DNA from: Plasmodium relictum
Lineage: Eukaryota; Apicomplexa; Aconoidasida; Haemosporida; Plasmodiidae
Length of the DNA stretch: 64,000 bases
NCBI RefSeq assembly: GCF_900005765.1
Contig: NC_041681.1
Location: 1 to 64,000, forward strand
Direction: 5' to 3'
In this document: piece after piece, positions 1 to 10,872 of the stretch
Numbering within the stretch: the stretch's first letter is position 1
Layout of the letters: the number at the start of each line of letters is the position of its first letter
Notes under the pieces: generated by a model
What the model saw: the letters and a program-made list of their open reading frames with translations, nothing else
What the model was told of the DNA's origin: nothing
Databases searched by the model: none
Position numbers and translations under genes: made by a program

Positions 1-569
1 CTCCAATTGTTACTTTAGGAAGTTTTTAAATTCCTATCATTCCAATGGCAAAGCCAAAATTTGACCTTACCTTGTTATTTCTTGTCACTACCTCTCTTCT
101 TTAGAATTGGGTAATTTACGCGCCTGCTGCCTTCCTTAGATGTGGTAGCTATTTCTCAGGCTCCCTCTCCGGAATCGAACTCTAATTCCCCGTTACCCGT
201 CATAGCCATGTTAGGCCAATACCCTAACATCAAAAGCTGATAGGTCAGAAACTCGATTGATACACACTAAATAAAACAAAGTTTTATTATGTGTTCCTTC
301 TTTGTTATAATTCCTTAAGTTAATAACTTTTTTCTTATTAGGCTTAACAAATACGTGTTCTACAGAACCTTTTTGGGGAACTGAAGAACAATCGTTCAAG
401 TATTAGCTACAGCTTTTCCGTAGTTATCCTTATAAAAAAAATGTCAAGTAGATTATAACTGTTTTAATGAGCCGTTCGCAGTTTCTATATAATAAATATA
501 TATATACTTTCACTTGCATGGCTTAATCTTTGAGACAAGCATATGACTACTGGCAAGATCAACCAGGTT
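1..569 (-). rRNA. 18S (small-subunit) ribosomal RNA, 5' part
   Basis: The minus strand begins at 569 with AACCTGGTTGATCTTGCCAG, the universal eukaryotic 18S 5' end. It continues through the conserved blocks for CATATGCTTGTCTCAAAG, AAGCCATGCAAGTG, GAACGGCTCATTAAA and the GCAGGCGCGTAAATTACCC region. Only about the first 570 bases are here; the rest of 18S, then presumably 5.8S and 28S, lies left of the window. The AT-rich segment after the first helices is typical of Plasmodium. Whether this is an asexual-type or sporozoite-type unit cannot be told from this part. A 62-codon reading frame at 211-399 is only a shadow of the rRNA. Confidence 0.98.
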
Positions 570-1267
570 ACTATATATATTATTTATTAATACTTACACT
601 ATGTAATATAGGAAAATAATAACATAATAGACTTATATTTTAAGGTTATTATATAATTATTATAACATTACATAGCTTAAGTATAATAATAATATATTAA
701 TTTATAAATTATTTTATTAACATTTACAGTTAAAAAACTTTTGATGTTTTATTAAATTTTTTTTTTGAACATAAAATTATTTTTTGTATTAGTATAATTT
801 TATGAAAAAAAAGAACGTATCCAATTAAAATAAAAAAAAAAATTTTAAATTTTAATTATAGTGATACTCTTAATTTTAATACATTAACATTTTTACAGAA
901 TATAGTTGAACAGATTATCAATACATTTACATTTTCATTCACTTTTTACATGAGCATAAATTGAAAATTATTTAGGTTCATAAAACTTCATCCTTTTTGA
1001 CAAGAAAAAATTTAAATGAAATGGTTTATTAAAAGAGGCTTTTTTACATATAAAAAAATATTTACAAATATATACAAATAAAATTTTATATTTTTCATAA
1101 ATTCCAAAATTTTTACATTTAATTATATTACACTACTCCTTATATGAAAGTAATTAATGTTGAAATAATATCTATTCATTTGATTAAAGTATGTTTATAA
1201 TTAAGAAATATATTAATTTTGTAATTTGATATGTTATAAGGCTTTATTGAATTTAATTTTTCATTTT

Positions 1268-1327
1268 ATGCATGCGAATGATGCAAAACAACAAAATTGG
1301 AATATCTTTAAAGAACATTTTAATAAA
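1268..1327 (+). pseudogene. Short coding-like relic, unidentified
   Basis: An ATG-led frame of 20 codons contains the peptide QQNWNIFKEHFNK followed by TAA. After the stop the same frame continues LEQNEA. The Trp, His and charged residues are unlike random AT-rich spacer translation and resemble a helical Plasmodium exported-protein domain, but I cannot name a family. It is either a worn gene fragment or chance. Confidence 0.25.
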
Positions 1328-2080
1328 TAACTTGAACAAAATGAAGCATAAAAAAAAAAAGTTTATTAAATATATGTTAAGCATAAATTTATATGATTAT
1401 AAATGAATGCTGTTTAAAAAAATTTTAAATGGATAATATATATAGTTTTACATTTAATGAAATTCATAATTTTAACATAATGTTCTTTTATAATCAACGA
1501 TTTTTTTTTCTTTTAATATAATATGCATTTTAAAAAAAAGCCTTATATAACATTTTCTTTTCTTTTATCTATTTTTCTGTAAAAATTATGTCATATAATT
1601 TTTTTTTTTCACAAGATATTGTGAAAAAAGGATATATCAGACTTAAGTAGTAATTATATCACTTTCCTATGTTCATTTATCTCAGCAATAATTTTTCCCC
1701 CATAATGCAATTTTAATATATCTTAATTATTATTCAATTACCCACAAAAATGATTTACAATGCATACTTTTTTTTCTAGAATATGAAAGTAAGATTTTCA
1801 AGTCAATAATTTTTTTTTTTTATTTTTTCTGAAGTTATAATTTTTTTTTTTATATATTAGGATTATTTATAGATTAGATTATACCATCACAAAATTGAAA
1901 GTTCTTTCTTGTTACGAAAAATTATAATTCTATAGAAAAATATATAAAATGGACTTTTTGTGAACATTTTTACTTATACTACTTTTATATATGGGTAATT
2001 AGTTATTAAATATATTTAACTGAATTCTTATAATTAATCTTTACTGAAATTATTCATTTCATATATAATCATTTATCTTA

Positions 2081-2155
2081 ATCATAGTCTGTAATGTAAC
2101 TTTGTAATTTGCAATAAGAACTAATATTTCCACTATTCACCCGTTTCAAATGACA
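2081..2155 (-). pseudogene. Short coding-like relic, unidentified
   Basis: On the minus strand 25 codons read through a segment of about one quarter G+C, giving pieces such as CHLKRVNSG and YCKLQSYITDYD, then TAA. Nearby frames hold HYNKEINIES followed by two stops. The mix of Cys, Tyr and charged residues suggests a degraded subtelomeric family gene. No family can be assigned, and the length is short enough for chance. Confidence 0.25.
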
Positions 2156-4167
2156 TTATTTTTAAAAATATATATAATTTCTTTTCACAATTTTAATATT
2201 TATAACTTTTTTCATTTTTCTTATTATTTTTATCAACTCTCTATATTAATTTCTTTGTTGTAATGGTTTTCTTCATATTCTTTTATTATTATGACATCCA
2301 CTATGAAGATGAAGAATTTAATAAATTATTTTTTTTATTTTTTAAATATTTTTTTCATTTCCTGAATATTTATAATTATATAAACTTACTCATGTAATTA
2401 AATTTTCTCATTAAAATAATTTTAAGTAATGTGACCATTAAATTTTTTTCAAATTATTATTTCATAAATAAATAAAACGACCTTCATTATCAACCTTACT
2501 TTTAGGCCTTTATATTATATTAGCTTACCTCACAATCTTGAATAGAAAAATACTACTTAAACTAACTATTAACAAAATTTCACTTTTTTTTCTTGTTAAT
2601 AACTAATTATTTATTTGTCTGGTGTCATTTTATTTATTTAGATTATTACAATATAAAAATACAGACTAACTATATATTTTGTGTATATCCTTTGAGTAAA
2701 CACATAATTCAAATGTAAAAAAAAGAGTTTAATGTTTTTAAATTGTTTATCTAAAATTAACCAATCATAATATATAAACGATTTAGTGTTTTAAATTTAA
2801 TATTGTAATAACTTTTAAAAATCTTAATATTTATTTAAAATCATCAATTTTTTTTAATGGAATTTTTAAATCAATGATGTTTTAACGTAAATATTTATGA
2901 AAAAATATATTTTTATTAATCCTTTTAACTATACTAATATCTTCTTTATTTCTATTAATATCTTGAAAATTACATATGATATTTTTTCTTCTCCATTTTT
3001 GGCATTTTCATCTTATGTGAGGCATATTATCTTTCTAAATAGATTTTACTTATTTTATTATTACAAATTGCTACGATGTATAAATTATTACTTAAAATAT
3101 ATTAAACTTATCAAAATGAAAAATTTTTATTTTCAAACCATATAAGAACTTTCTGAAATGAAAAAATGAGATCTCTATAAAAATTTCAATTTCTTTACTT
3201 TGATATGATATTAAAATTCATGAAGGGAATATTTTAAGTAATAACTCTTATAAATTTTAAAATATCCTATTTGTAACTTTTCCATTTGAAAAAAATTTCT
3301 TTTGTCTTTTCCTTCATAACAAGAGACTAATTTTTTTGAACACAAAAAAATTTATTCATATTCTCGTATATCTTAAATAATACCATTATTATGTTTCTTG
3401 CACACTTCATATTCATGACATTAAATATGTGAATTAATTTTAATTGTAATTCAATTTATAGTTTATATAGTATTTCCTAATATAAAGGATAACATACGAA
3501 CATATATGATTGAGTTTTTTTAACTAAATTTTTTTCATTAAATTATACTTTAAATAAAGTAAAACTTTTATTATATATAAGCTAACAAACATCATTATTT
3601 TCAAACATGAAAATTGAAAATTATTTAAAATCTTCATGATTTTATTACACAATATAAAAAATAATCATGAGAATATGAAGCAAAAAAAAAAAAATTAAGA
3701 CTAATTAAAGAAAATATTTTGTAAAAATAAATTAAAAATTGAAAAATTCTTTTAAATTAATCATATAAAATAAATTTTTATGTCTGTTTATATTTTACAT
3801 TATATATAAACTCTTTAAATTCTGTCAAATAATGATTAAATAAAAATATAATTAGAAGTATTAAAGGAACATTTTTCAGAACTTTAAAGTTTATAGCTGA
3901 ATACTTTAAATGAATATTTTAATTAATAAGAAAACATTTTGTGGAACATGAATCACTATATTATATATTATGCGTTTACAATATTCTTCAACAATTTTAA
4001 TTGTTATTTCAAAATTCATTAACTAAATTTTTTTTTGCCTTTTTATTTAATTTTACAGTTTTACATTTTTTCTTTTCTTGCTCATTAATAATAAATATTA
4101 TTATAAAATAATATAGATTAATTAAATAGTTCTTTATTATAACGTTAAAATTGATTAAAAAAAAAAA

Positions 4168-4308
4168 TGGTTTATGCCAACTCACCCCATAGGCCCAGTA
4201 GAAAATTATCCAAAGGGGTAGATATGCAAAGCATGAATCCCGGAGGTGAACCCAAGACTTTTCATACACTGGGCGTTACATATAACCACTGAAGCATGAG
4301 ATCAGCAA
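4168..4308 (-). ncRNA. Candidate Pol III transcript with tRNA-like A and B boxes (SINE-like or RUF6-like GC-rich RNA)
   Basis: This island is roughly 45% G+C by hand count, inside sequence that is mostly A and T. On the minus strand it has TGCTTCAGTGG (4286-4296), close to the Pol III A box TRGCNNAGYGG. After 33 bases comes GGTTCACCTCC (4242-4252), close to the B box GGTTCRANNCC. The transcript would run into eleven Ts (4157-4167), a Pol III terminator. A tRNA fold is poor: only part of the T-stem pairs and there is no acceptor stem, so it is not a functional tRNA. About 75 bases follow the tRNA-like part, as in tRNA-derived SINEs. The length and GC contrast also recall the GC-rich RUF6 Pol III RNAs known in P. 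falciparum. No second copy and no clear target-site duplication were seen here. A frame at 4009-4269 across it is a shadow. Confidence 0.45.
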
Positions 4309-7300
4309 TGAAATCGCTTTTTTTTTAATTAATTTTCGTTTTACCATTCATTCAATTATTAAAATTATTATACTGGAAACATAAAACTTTAATTTTTTTT
4401 ATTTAGCATATATATATATACATATATAAATATATTTATTAATCTTATTCATATATTAGCATATCATAAAAAATAGTATTATTTTTAAATGCTAAAATAT
4501 ATTTTGCTAAGTCTCATCTCATTTCGTAAAACTCTTTTAAAATGCACATATTATAAAGGTTAAACTAATATGAATTAAAATTTATGTATTGAATGAGTTA
4601 TAAAAATTTTTATATGTATTTAAATAGTACCAATATTTAAATTTAAATTTAAATTTTTTTATTGACCACAAAATAAAGTGTTTTTTGACAAAATTTTTTA
4701 TTGTATGTATATATAAATTATTTCTCAATTTTTTTTTTATTCATAAATTATTTTTGTAATAATATTTATTTTTCTTTTTAATTTTGATGACTAGTGAAAA
4801 ATGTAAGATAAAAAAATTCATAAAATTTTTATTTTTTTTTTCTTAAATAAATTGTATTTCATATACATATATATTACCAATTAAATTTAATACATAAGTT
4901 CATTATAATTGTATATTAACATCTTCATAATATATATGTCATTTTAATTTACTAAAATCATTAATTATTCAATAAAGGTTCTCATAAATTAAGAATTTTT
5001 AAATTAGTAACATTTTACTATTTGAATAACTTCTATATATATTTGAGCAACTATTGTGCATATAACTTGTAAAAAAACAAAAAGAGTTATGAAAACTAAA
5101 TTAAAACATATATTGAAAATTATATATTTTATGAATAGTTCAACGTAAAAGAGTGTTTAATTTTTTAATAAACATTTTTTAACTAAATTAATATTATAAT
5201 TATCATCTTAAATTTAGTAAAAAAAAAAAAAAAAAAAAAAAAATTCAAATGAAAAAATATAAAAATTATAATTTACTTTCTTTTTTTAATTTTTTTTATC
5301 AAAATGAATAAGTATAAAATATTTTCTATATTATTAAAGGGGGTTATACATTATATAGAAGCTTTAATAAACATAAATATTGATATATCTTAATTTTTAA
5401 TGTACTATATATTTTAGATTCAAACTATGAATAAGATTTTGTTTGATTTTAGTTTTAAAAAAAAGTCTTATTTTAATAAATACTAATAAAATAAAAATAT
5501 ATTTCTACGTAATATTTTTGAAGATTTTTTAAATTATAAACTTCTATTAAAATAATTTAGTTTTTATTATAATACCATATAGCATTAAGATAATATAAAA
5601 AATTAAAAAGAAATTAATTTGAAATCATTAAAAATAATATGTTCATAAATAATACAAAAAAAAAAAAAAAAAAGACATAATAATAATTTATCCATTGATC
5701 AATCCCTGCTCAATACAGTTATTGTTATATATTCAATTTAATTACTCTTTATTATATCGAATTTATAAATAAAAATAACAGAAATTTCTATTTACAAAAT
5801 ATTTTATATTTAAATATGAAAAAAAAAAATGTATAAATATTATAATTTTATTTTGAATAAGCAATAACAATTTTCAATAAAAATATTTAAAATAGAATAT
5901 AGAATGAATTAATTGTTGATATAACGTCTTATGAATACTAATACTATAATTTTTAATCAAAAAAACTACTTAAAATTTTTGCAAAGAGTTCTACATGTTT
6001 TTTATGTTCTTTTAATATCTTAATATCCAAAAATAAAGATTAAAAAAAAAAAAATTATAAACAAATAAGAAATATTTTTTTTAAATATATAATAATAGTA
6101 ATTCAAAAAAATAAGTTATAATTAATATATCTTTCCAAAATTATAAAATTAAGGTACTTGTGAAGTTATAAACCTCAATACATATATCAGGAATTAAAAT
6201 AATTATTTTGTAATTGTTTATCTTATGTAAAATGAGAAAAAATTGTAAAAAATAATTACTAGTAGAGATATATTTCATATGGATCTTTTGCATAACTAGA
6301 TTACTACATGACAAAGGTATTAAATTGTTTATAAAATTAATATTTTTCTATAAAAATTATATGCCTAGCTTAGAGCAATGGAAAGTATTATGCAGTTTAC
6401 GCTAAAGATAAATTGATATTTATAAGAAAATAAAAGTATAAAAAATCTACTCGTAAAGCTAATATAAGAAATATATTTTATAAGTAAAATTAACCAAAAA
6501 ATATGAAAAAAAATTAAGAACCATTTATATATAAAATTTTTTCTTTTTAAGATAACAAAAAATACATATTTGAGAATTTTATTAATGTAATGATATGTTT
6601 AATAAATTATATATAGGTCTGTCATAGTTAATTTTTAAAAGATTAAAAAATTTTACGAAAACTTCTCTTTTTTTTTTTTTTAAATTATTTCAGTATAATC
6701 TTCAAACTGGTTAAAGTTCATATAATTATTTTATTATTTTATTATCTTAAATATTTTTACAAAAATAATTTACAAGTTCCATAGTTTCCTTCTAAGAGAA
6801 AATGAATAAACTGTATGACTTAAGGAGGAATATATATATATAAGCTACATATTTTTTATTAATTTTATAAGAATAATATATAAAAAAAAAATAAATAAGA
6901 AATAAAATGAAATACAATGTTTTATTTTAATTTATAAAATTTATTTTTTTCTTTTCTATATCTTAAATCAATATAATATAATATAATATTTAGTTATGAA
7001 ATTTATCAAGGAAATAAATAAAAATAGATACTCTTATAATTTTTAAAATACTTTTTGTAATTTAAAAATTCTTGAAACACGTTTCTTATGTCTAAATAAA
7101 ATTCGATATTATTTTTTTTTTTAATTTTCTTAACCATTTTTATATGAATGCTAACTATAATAAATTTCACACTATATATACTGAAATCCATAAATAAATC
7201 TTAAGATTTTTTAATATACAAAAGTTTAAATTTTTTACATTACACATAAATTCATCATAATTTCTTCATAAAATTATTTTTTTTTTTTTGTGTACTTCTT

Positions 7301-7453
7301 TTCACTTGAAAAAAAAAAATATTTTTATATAACTTTTTAAAAATTCACCTAGTAATTTTTAAATATTATGTATAATAATAATAGAATAAATGAAATTTTT
7401 TTTAATAAAAAATAAATTATAATTAGACTTATATTTATAATCGTTATCATCAA
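4309..7453. other. AT-rich gene-free spacer
   Basis: This is about 3.1 kb of AT-rich sequence with many homopolymer runs, for example A23 near 5220-5242. One short GC-richer patch at 6361-6415 reads MPSLEQWKVLCSLR on the plus strand before a stop; it is either a relic or noise. No convincing gene is seen. Confidence 0.5.
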
Positions 7454-7527
7454 GGTTCCGTAGCTCAGTTGGTTAGAGCGTGCGGCTGTTAACCGCAAGG
7501 TCGTTGGTTCGATCCCAGCCGGTACCG
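7454..7527 (+). tRNA. tRNA-Asn (anticodon GTT)
   Basis: The 74-base cloverleaf has a D arm GCTC/GAGC, anticodon stem TGCGG/CCGCA with loop CTGTTAA (anticodon GTT, Asn), variable loop AGGTC and T arm GTTGG-TTCGATC-CCAGC. A and B boxes are intact and there is no intron. The acceptor stem GGTTCCG/CGGTACC pairs except for a T:T mismatch at position 4:69; the discriminator base is G. CCA is not encoded. The gene lies alone in spacer. Asn is the most used or second most used residue in the proteins around, so a tRNA-Asn gene is functionally central. Confidence 0.97.
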
Positions 7528-7835
7528 AAATGCAAAACTTTTTTTCGAATTTTTGGTTTTTATTTATATATAACTTTTTAAACATTTAATTTTTATAATA
7601 CAGAAGTAAATTATTTGTAATTGTAATATAAATAATTTATTTATAATATATAAAAATTTCAAAATTCTATACAAATGAATATATATATATATATATATTG
7701 CTTTCAACACCATTGATAATATATATTTATTAGTACCTACTTATAGATAGGAAATTTTGTAATAAAAGAAAAAAAAAAAATAAAATAAAATAAAATAAAA
7801 AGAATTAAAATTTGGCATATAATGATTCATATTTA

Positions 7836-7985
7836 TAATATAAAATATAATGTATATATCCTTTGTAAAAGATCTTTAATAAACAACGTTTTCTTAAGAT
7901 ACCATTACCCCAATAACTCTATATAAGTTATTTCTTGAAATCTATCCTTTTTACACTTATCTAAATTTAATATTTGAACTTCAAA
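7836..7985 (-). pseudogene. Coding-like relic with in-frame stop, unidentified
   Basis: The minus strand reads FEVQILNLDKCKKDRFQE and on to YIELLG, then a TAA, then WYLKKTLFIKDLLQRIYT before the next stop. Just upstream a shifted frame reads YYFENCIKSGLI. The run is richer in G, C and charged residues than the flanks, suggesting a gene fragment broken by stops and frameshifts. No family is recognised. Confidence 0.3.
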
Positions 7986-8112
7986 TAAAATTAAAACAAC
8001 AAAAAAATTATGTGATTAATCCTGATTTTATACAATTCTCAAAGTAATACGGATTAATAACTTTTTTTTTTTTTTAAGATTTAATTTTATATCTTTCTTT
8101 AAAAAAATTATT

Positions 8113-8156
8113 TTATTTTAATAGTTCAAAATATTTTACGTGAACTATTAAAATAA
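8113..8156. repeat. Perfect 16-bp inverted repeat (hairpin)
   Basis: Arms 8113-8128 and 8141-8156 are exact reverse complements, with ATTTTAATAGTTCA as the core of the left arm, around a 12-base loop. It sits beside the decayed coding-like patch. It could be a chance AT-rich palindrome or a remnant of a small inverted-repeat element. Confidence 0.6.
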
Positions 8157-9177
8157 TTTGCATTATGTAACGGAGTCATTTTGTATATAAATATATCCAT
8201 AAAATAAAACTTTTAAGAAGAGCTACCTAAATTGTTTATACTGATCTTTCATAAAAACAAATTAGACCCTAAGAAATGAATTTCTTTTAATATTAATAAC
8301 TTGTTCATATATTGTTATTTTAATAATTAATAATATATACTGCAAAAAGATGAAATTTTGATATTTTTAAGGGTCATAAATATTGCATTTATTAATGAAA
8401 ACTTTGTATTATAATAAAAAAAAAATTTCATTCTTAAAATAAATCATATTTTCAATGAAATATATTATAAAACCTCTATAACACTAAAATTAGAAGTATT
8501 CATATATTTATAATTTAAGAATAAAGAAAAATTGCTTACAAAATATATATTCACAAAAATATATAAATATATTTATTAAAGAAGATAATATTTTCTTGAG
8601 TTTTTGTTAATTTCTACATTTAAAAAAAAAGACAATAAATTAAAAAAGAAATATATTGGTTCAAAAAAAAAATAACATCGATGATTCAGTTCAATTTTAT
8701 ATTTATAAAAAATATATTATACAAATACAACAATAAAATTTTAAAATGAAATATTAATTTATTAAATCTTTTTAAAATATATTCTTTTTTTTTTTAAATA
8801 ATTAAAATAAATGCGTATAATAATTATTTATAAGAAGTGCAATAAACATTTTCATAATACTCTAGATAAATTGAGAATGCAAAAAATATTAAAAATGTAG
8901 TATCTTTGAGTTTTTTTTTTCAAAATAAAATGAAAAAACAATTACATATATATTAAAAGCTATTTTATAAATAAAAGAGAAAAATTATTGAATTAGATGT
9001 AAGTGCATTCGCAATAAAAAAAAAAAATGAATATCATAAATTTTGTTTATGTATGCAAATAAAAAATCAAAAGCTCTATATCAATATCATTATATTACAT
9101 TAAAAAAGGATATAATAAAAATAAAGATGAAAAAAATATATATATTATATATATGCTTATTTAAAAATATGCAAATT

Positions 9178-10872
9178 TTATTCACAGCTTTTATGTGTTA
9201 TTATGATGGCAGAGTTATCGTATTTAGCATTCAAATATTTTATATTAATGTTACCTGGATAATATTTTTCAGAAAAAATATATAATGGATAATTAATTAT
9301 ACCTTTATTTTTAAATGGTGAAATCTGATTATTATTATTATATCCCCATCCATAAAGTTTATTATTTAAATTTAACAAGCAATGCCTATCACCACATGAA
9401 AAATCTTTTATTTCGTTATTAGGTAATTTTACAGTAGATAAGGTTTGTTGATGCTTACCTAAATGCCTACCACACTGAAAATAAATATTATCTCCAAAAC
9501 AGAATAATTGTTTTCCGAGTCTATCATTTGAATAGATCATAGAAAAATTTGCACCTGCATTAATTTTATATACATCATTAATAATTTCAGTATCATTAAT
9601 TTTTCTTAGAATTTTTTGTGGAATACTTTGTATATGCCTATCATAAAAAGAATAATTAGCTAAATTTTTTGTTAATGATGAATAACCAAGTTTTATTTGA
9701 TCTTTCCATTTTGTTCCTGTTAAAGAATTTTTATTTGTTCTACTTTCTCCTAATCCTAATTGAATTTTACTATCATCTCCAAAGCTATAAATATTATTTT
9801 TATCATCTAAACACAAAGTATGATTTACACCACATGAAACATCAATAATCTTTGTTTTTTCTTTAAATTCTACTTTATTAATATCAACATAATTATTTAG
9901 ATCATTTAAATTTTCTTCATTCTTCTTTATAGTAAAATAATTAAAATTTTCTTTTTCTTTATTATTTTCATTAATAACCATAAAATCAATTTCATTACCA
10001 TTATCTAAGTTATTTTTTTTTTTTAATTTATTATTTATGTTAACTACTTCTAAATTAGTACTATTTAAATACGTATTTATTTTACTATTTTTCTCTTCCA
10101 TTTTATTAGAATAATTTATATCATAATCGTCATTTTTTTTTGGTAAATCATTTTCCTTTTTAATATCGTAATCATTTTTAATACTGTTTCTATGAGTGCT
10201 ATATAGTGTGTTTAACGGGTTGTGAATATTATTTAAAAAGTCGAAATTATAATTTAAATTTGAATTATTTTTAAAAGATGGTTCTTTTGCACATTGCCCA
10301 TAAAAATTATTTCCTGAACAATAAATATTACCTTTGTTTGTAACAAAAGCTAGGTGGAACTTATTCACACTTAATTTTATTATTCTTTCACACCTAAAAA
10401 AACTATTTTTGCATTTATAGAAATTTTCAATTATAAATTCCCTAGTTTTTAAACAATTCTTATAGTTTCGTATAATTTTTAATTCACCTTTTTTACTCAT
10501 TAAATATATATCGTTATTTGAAAACTGAACATCACTAATAATCTCGTTGATGCTTAATTTTACTGGGTTAATATAAATCTGTTCGTTGCTTTCTTCATTT
10601 TCATAGGATCCCCATATGTAAATATCATCATTTTCTGTTATACAGCTACCTATACAATTACCGAATGTTATTTTTTTTACTTTTATTTTATTTTTTTCAA
10701 AAAATTGTGCTTCTCCATTTTCCTTAGTATCTTTAATTAAAGAACGTCTATCTCCAAATAAAAAAACTCTTTCAACCAGTTTATCTTCACAAAAATATAT
10801 TTTATCTTTCCTTTTAATTAAGTAATAACTATTTAACCCAATTATAAATAATCTAGAAAAATGTGCATACAT
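9178..10872 (-). CDS. RCC1-repeat (regulator of chromosome condensation-like) protein
   Basis: This single-exon protein has 564 residues. RCC1-type beta-propeller blades are seen from their Gly/Cys-Gly and W/F-G signatures: about 66-95 (GSCITENDDIYIWGSY), about 161-195 (NKGNIYCSGNNFYGQC), about 344-378 (VSCGVNHTLCL, NIYSFGDDSKIQLGLGE), about 440-475 (FCFGDNIYFQCGRH) and about 490-518 (DFSCGDRHCLL, LYGWGYNNNNQ). A low-complexity Asn/Lys insert of some 110 residues separates blades in the middle. The family includes Ran exchange factors and many unrelated adaptors, so a Ran role cannot be assumed; the blades are divergent and I cannot place catalytic residues. The start is the first ATG of the frame. 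It is transcribed divergently from the CWC25-like gene across about 820 bp. Confidence 0.85.
   Translation of the reverse strand: MYAHFSRLFIIGLNSYYLIKRKDKIYFCEDKLVERVFLFGDRRSLIKDTKENGEAQFFEKNKIKVKKITFGNCIGSCITENDDIYIWGSYENEESNEQIYINPVKLSINEIISDVQFSNNDIYLMSKKGELKIIRNYKNCLKTREFIIENFYKCKNSFFRCERIIKLSVNKFHLAFVTNKGNIYCSGNNFYGQCAKEPSFKNNSNLNYNFDFLNNIHNPLNTLYSTHRNSIKNDYDIKKENDLPKKNDDYDINYSNKMEEKNSKINTYLNSTNLEVVNINNKLKKKNNLDNGNEIDFMVINENNKEKENFNYFTIKKNEENLNDLNNYVDINKVEFKEKTKIIDVSCGVNHTLCLDDKNNIYSFGDDSKIQLGLGESRTNKNSLTGTKWKDQIKLGYSSLTKNLANYSFYDRHIQSIPQKILRKINDTEIINDVYKINAGANFSMIYSNDRLGKQLFCFGDNIYFQCGRHLGKHQQTLSTVKLPNNEIKDFSCGDRHCLLNLNNKLYGWGYNNNNQISPFKNKGIINYPLYIFSEKYYPGNINIKYLNAKYDNSAIIITHKSCE

Larger units (their letters stand above)
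570..4167. other. Gene-free region upstream of the rDNA unit; possibly decayed subtelomeric sequence
   Basis: No intact gene is seen. The first few hundred bases must hold the rDNA promoter and external spacer, but no motif can be assigned. Between about 1100 and 3700 the base mix is visibly richer in G and C than the spacers between genes further right, and short peptide-like runs broken by stops appear (1268-1327 plus strand, 2081-2155 minus strand). This fits old gene copies worn down by mutation. An 82-codon frame at 2897-3145 is hydrophobic, Phe/Tyr-rich and has no recognisable domain; I do not call it a gene. Confidence 0.5.
7528..9177. other. Gene-free spacer with a decayed coding-like patch and an inverted repeat
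   Basis: No intact gene is seen. A minus-strand patch (7836-7985) reads like protein through one in-frame stop, and an inverted repeat lies at 8113-8156. The remainder is AT homopolymer. An 80-codon frame at 9043-9285 overlaps the 3' end of the RCC1 gene on the other strand and is a shadow. Confidence 0.5.

Noticed and set aside
4009-4269. 86-codon minus-strand frame over the GC-rich island
   Set aside because: Its balanced part lies exactly within the Pol III-like element and the rest is poly-Lys/Phe spacer. It is a by-product of the island's composition.
7349-7585. 78-codon minus-strand frame
   Set aside because: It runs antisense through the tRNA-Asn gene; the non-AT-rich part is the tRNA itself.
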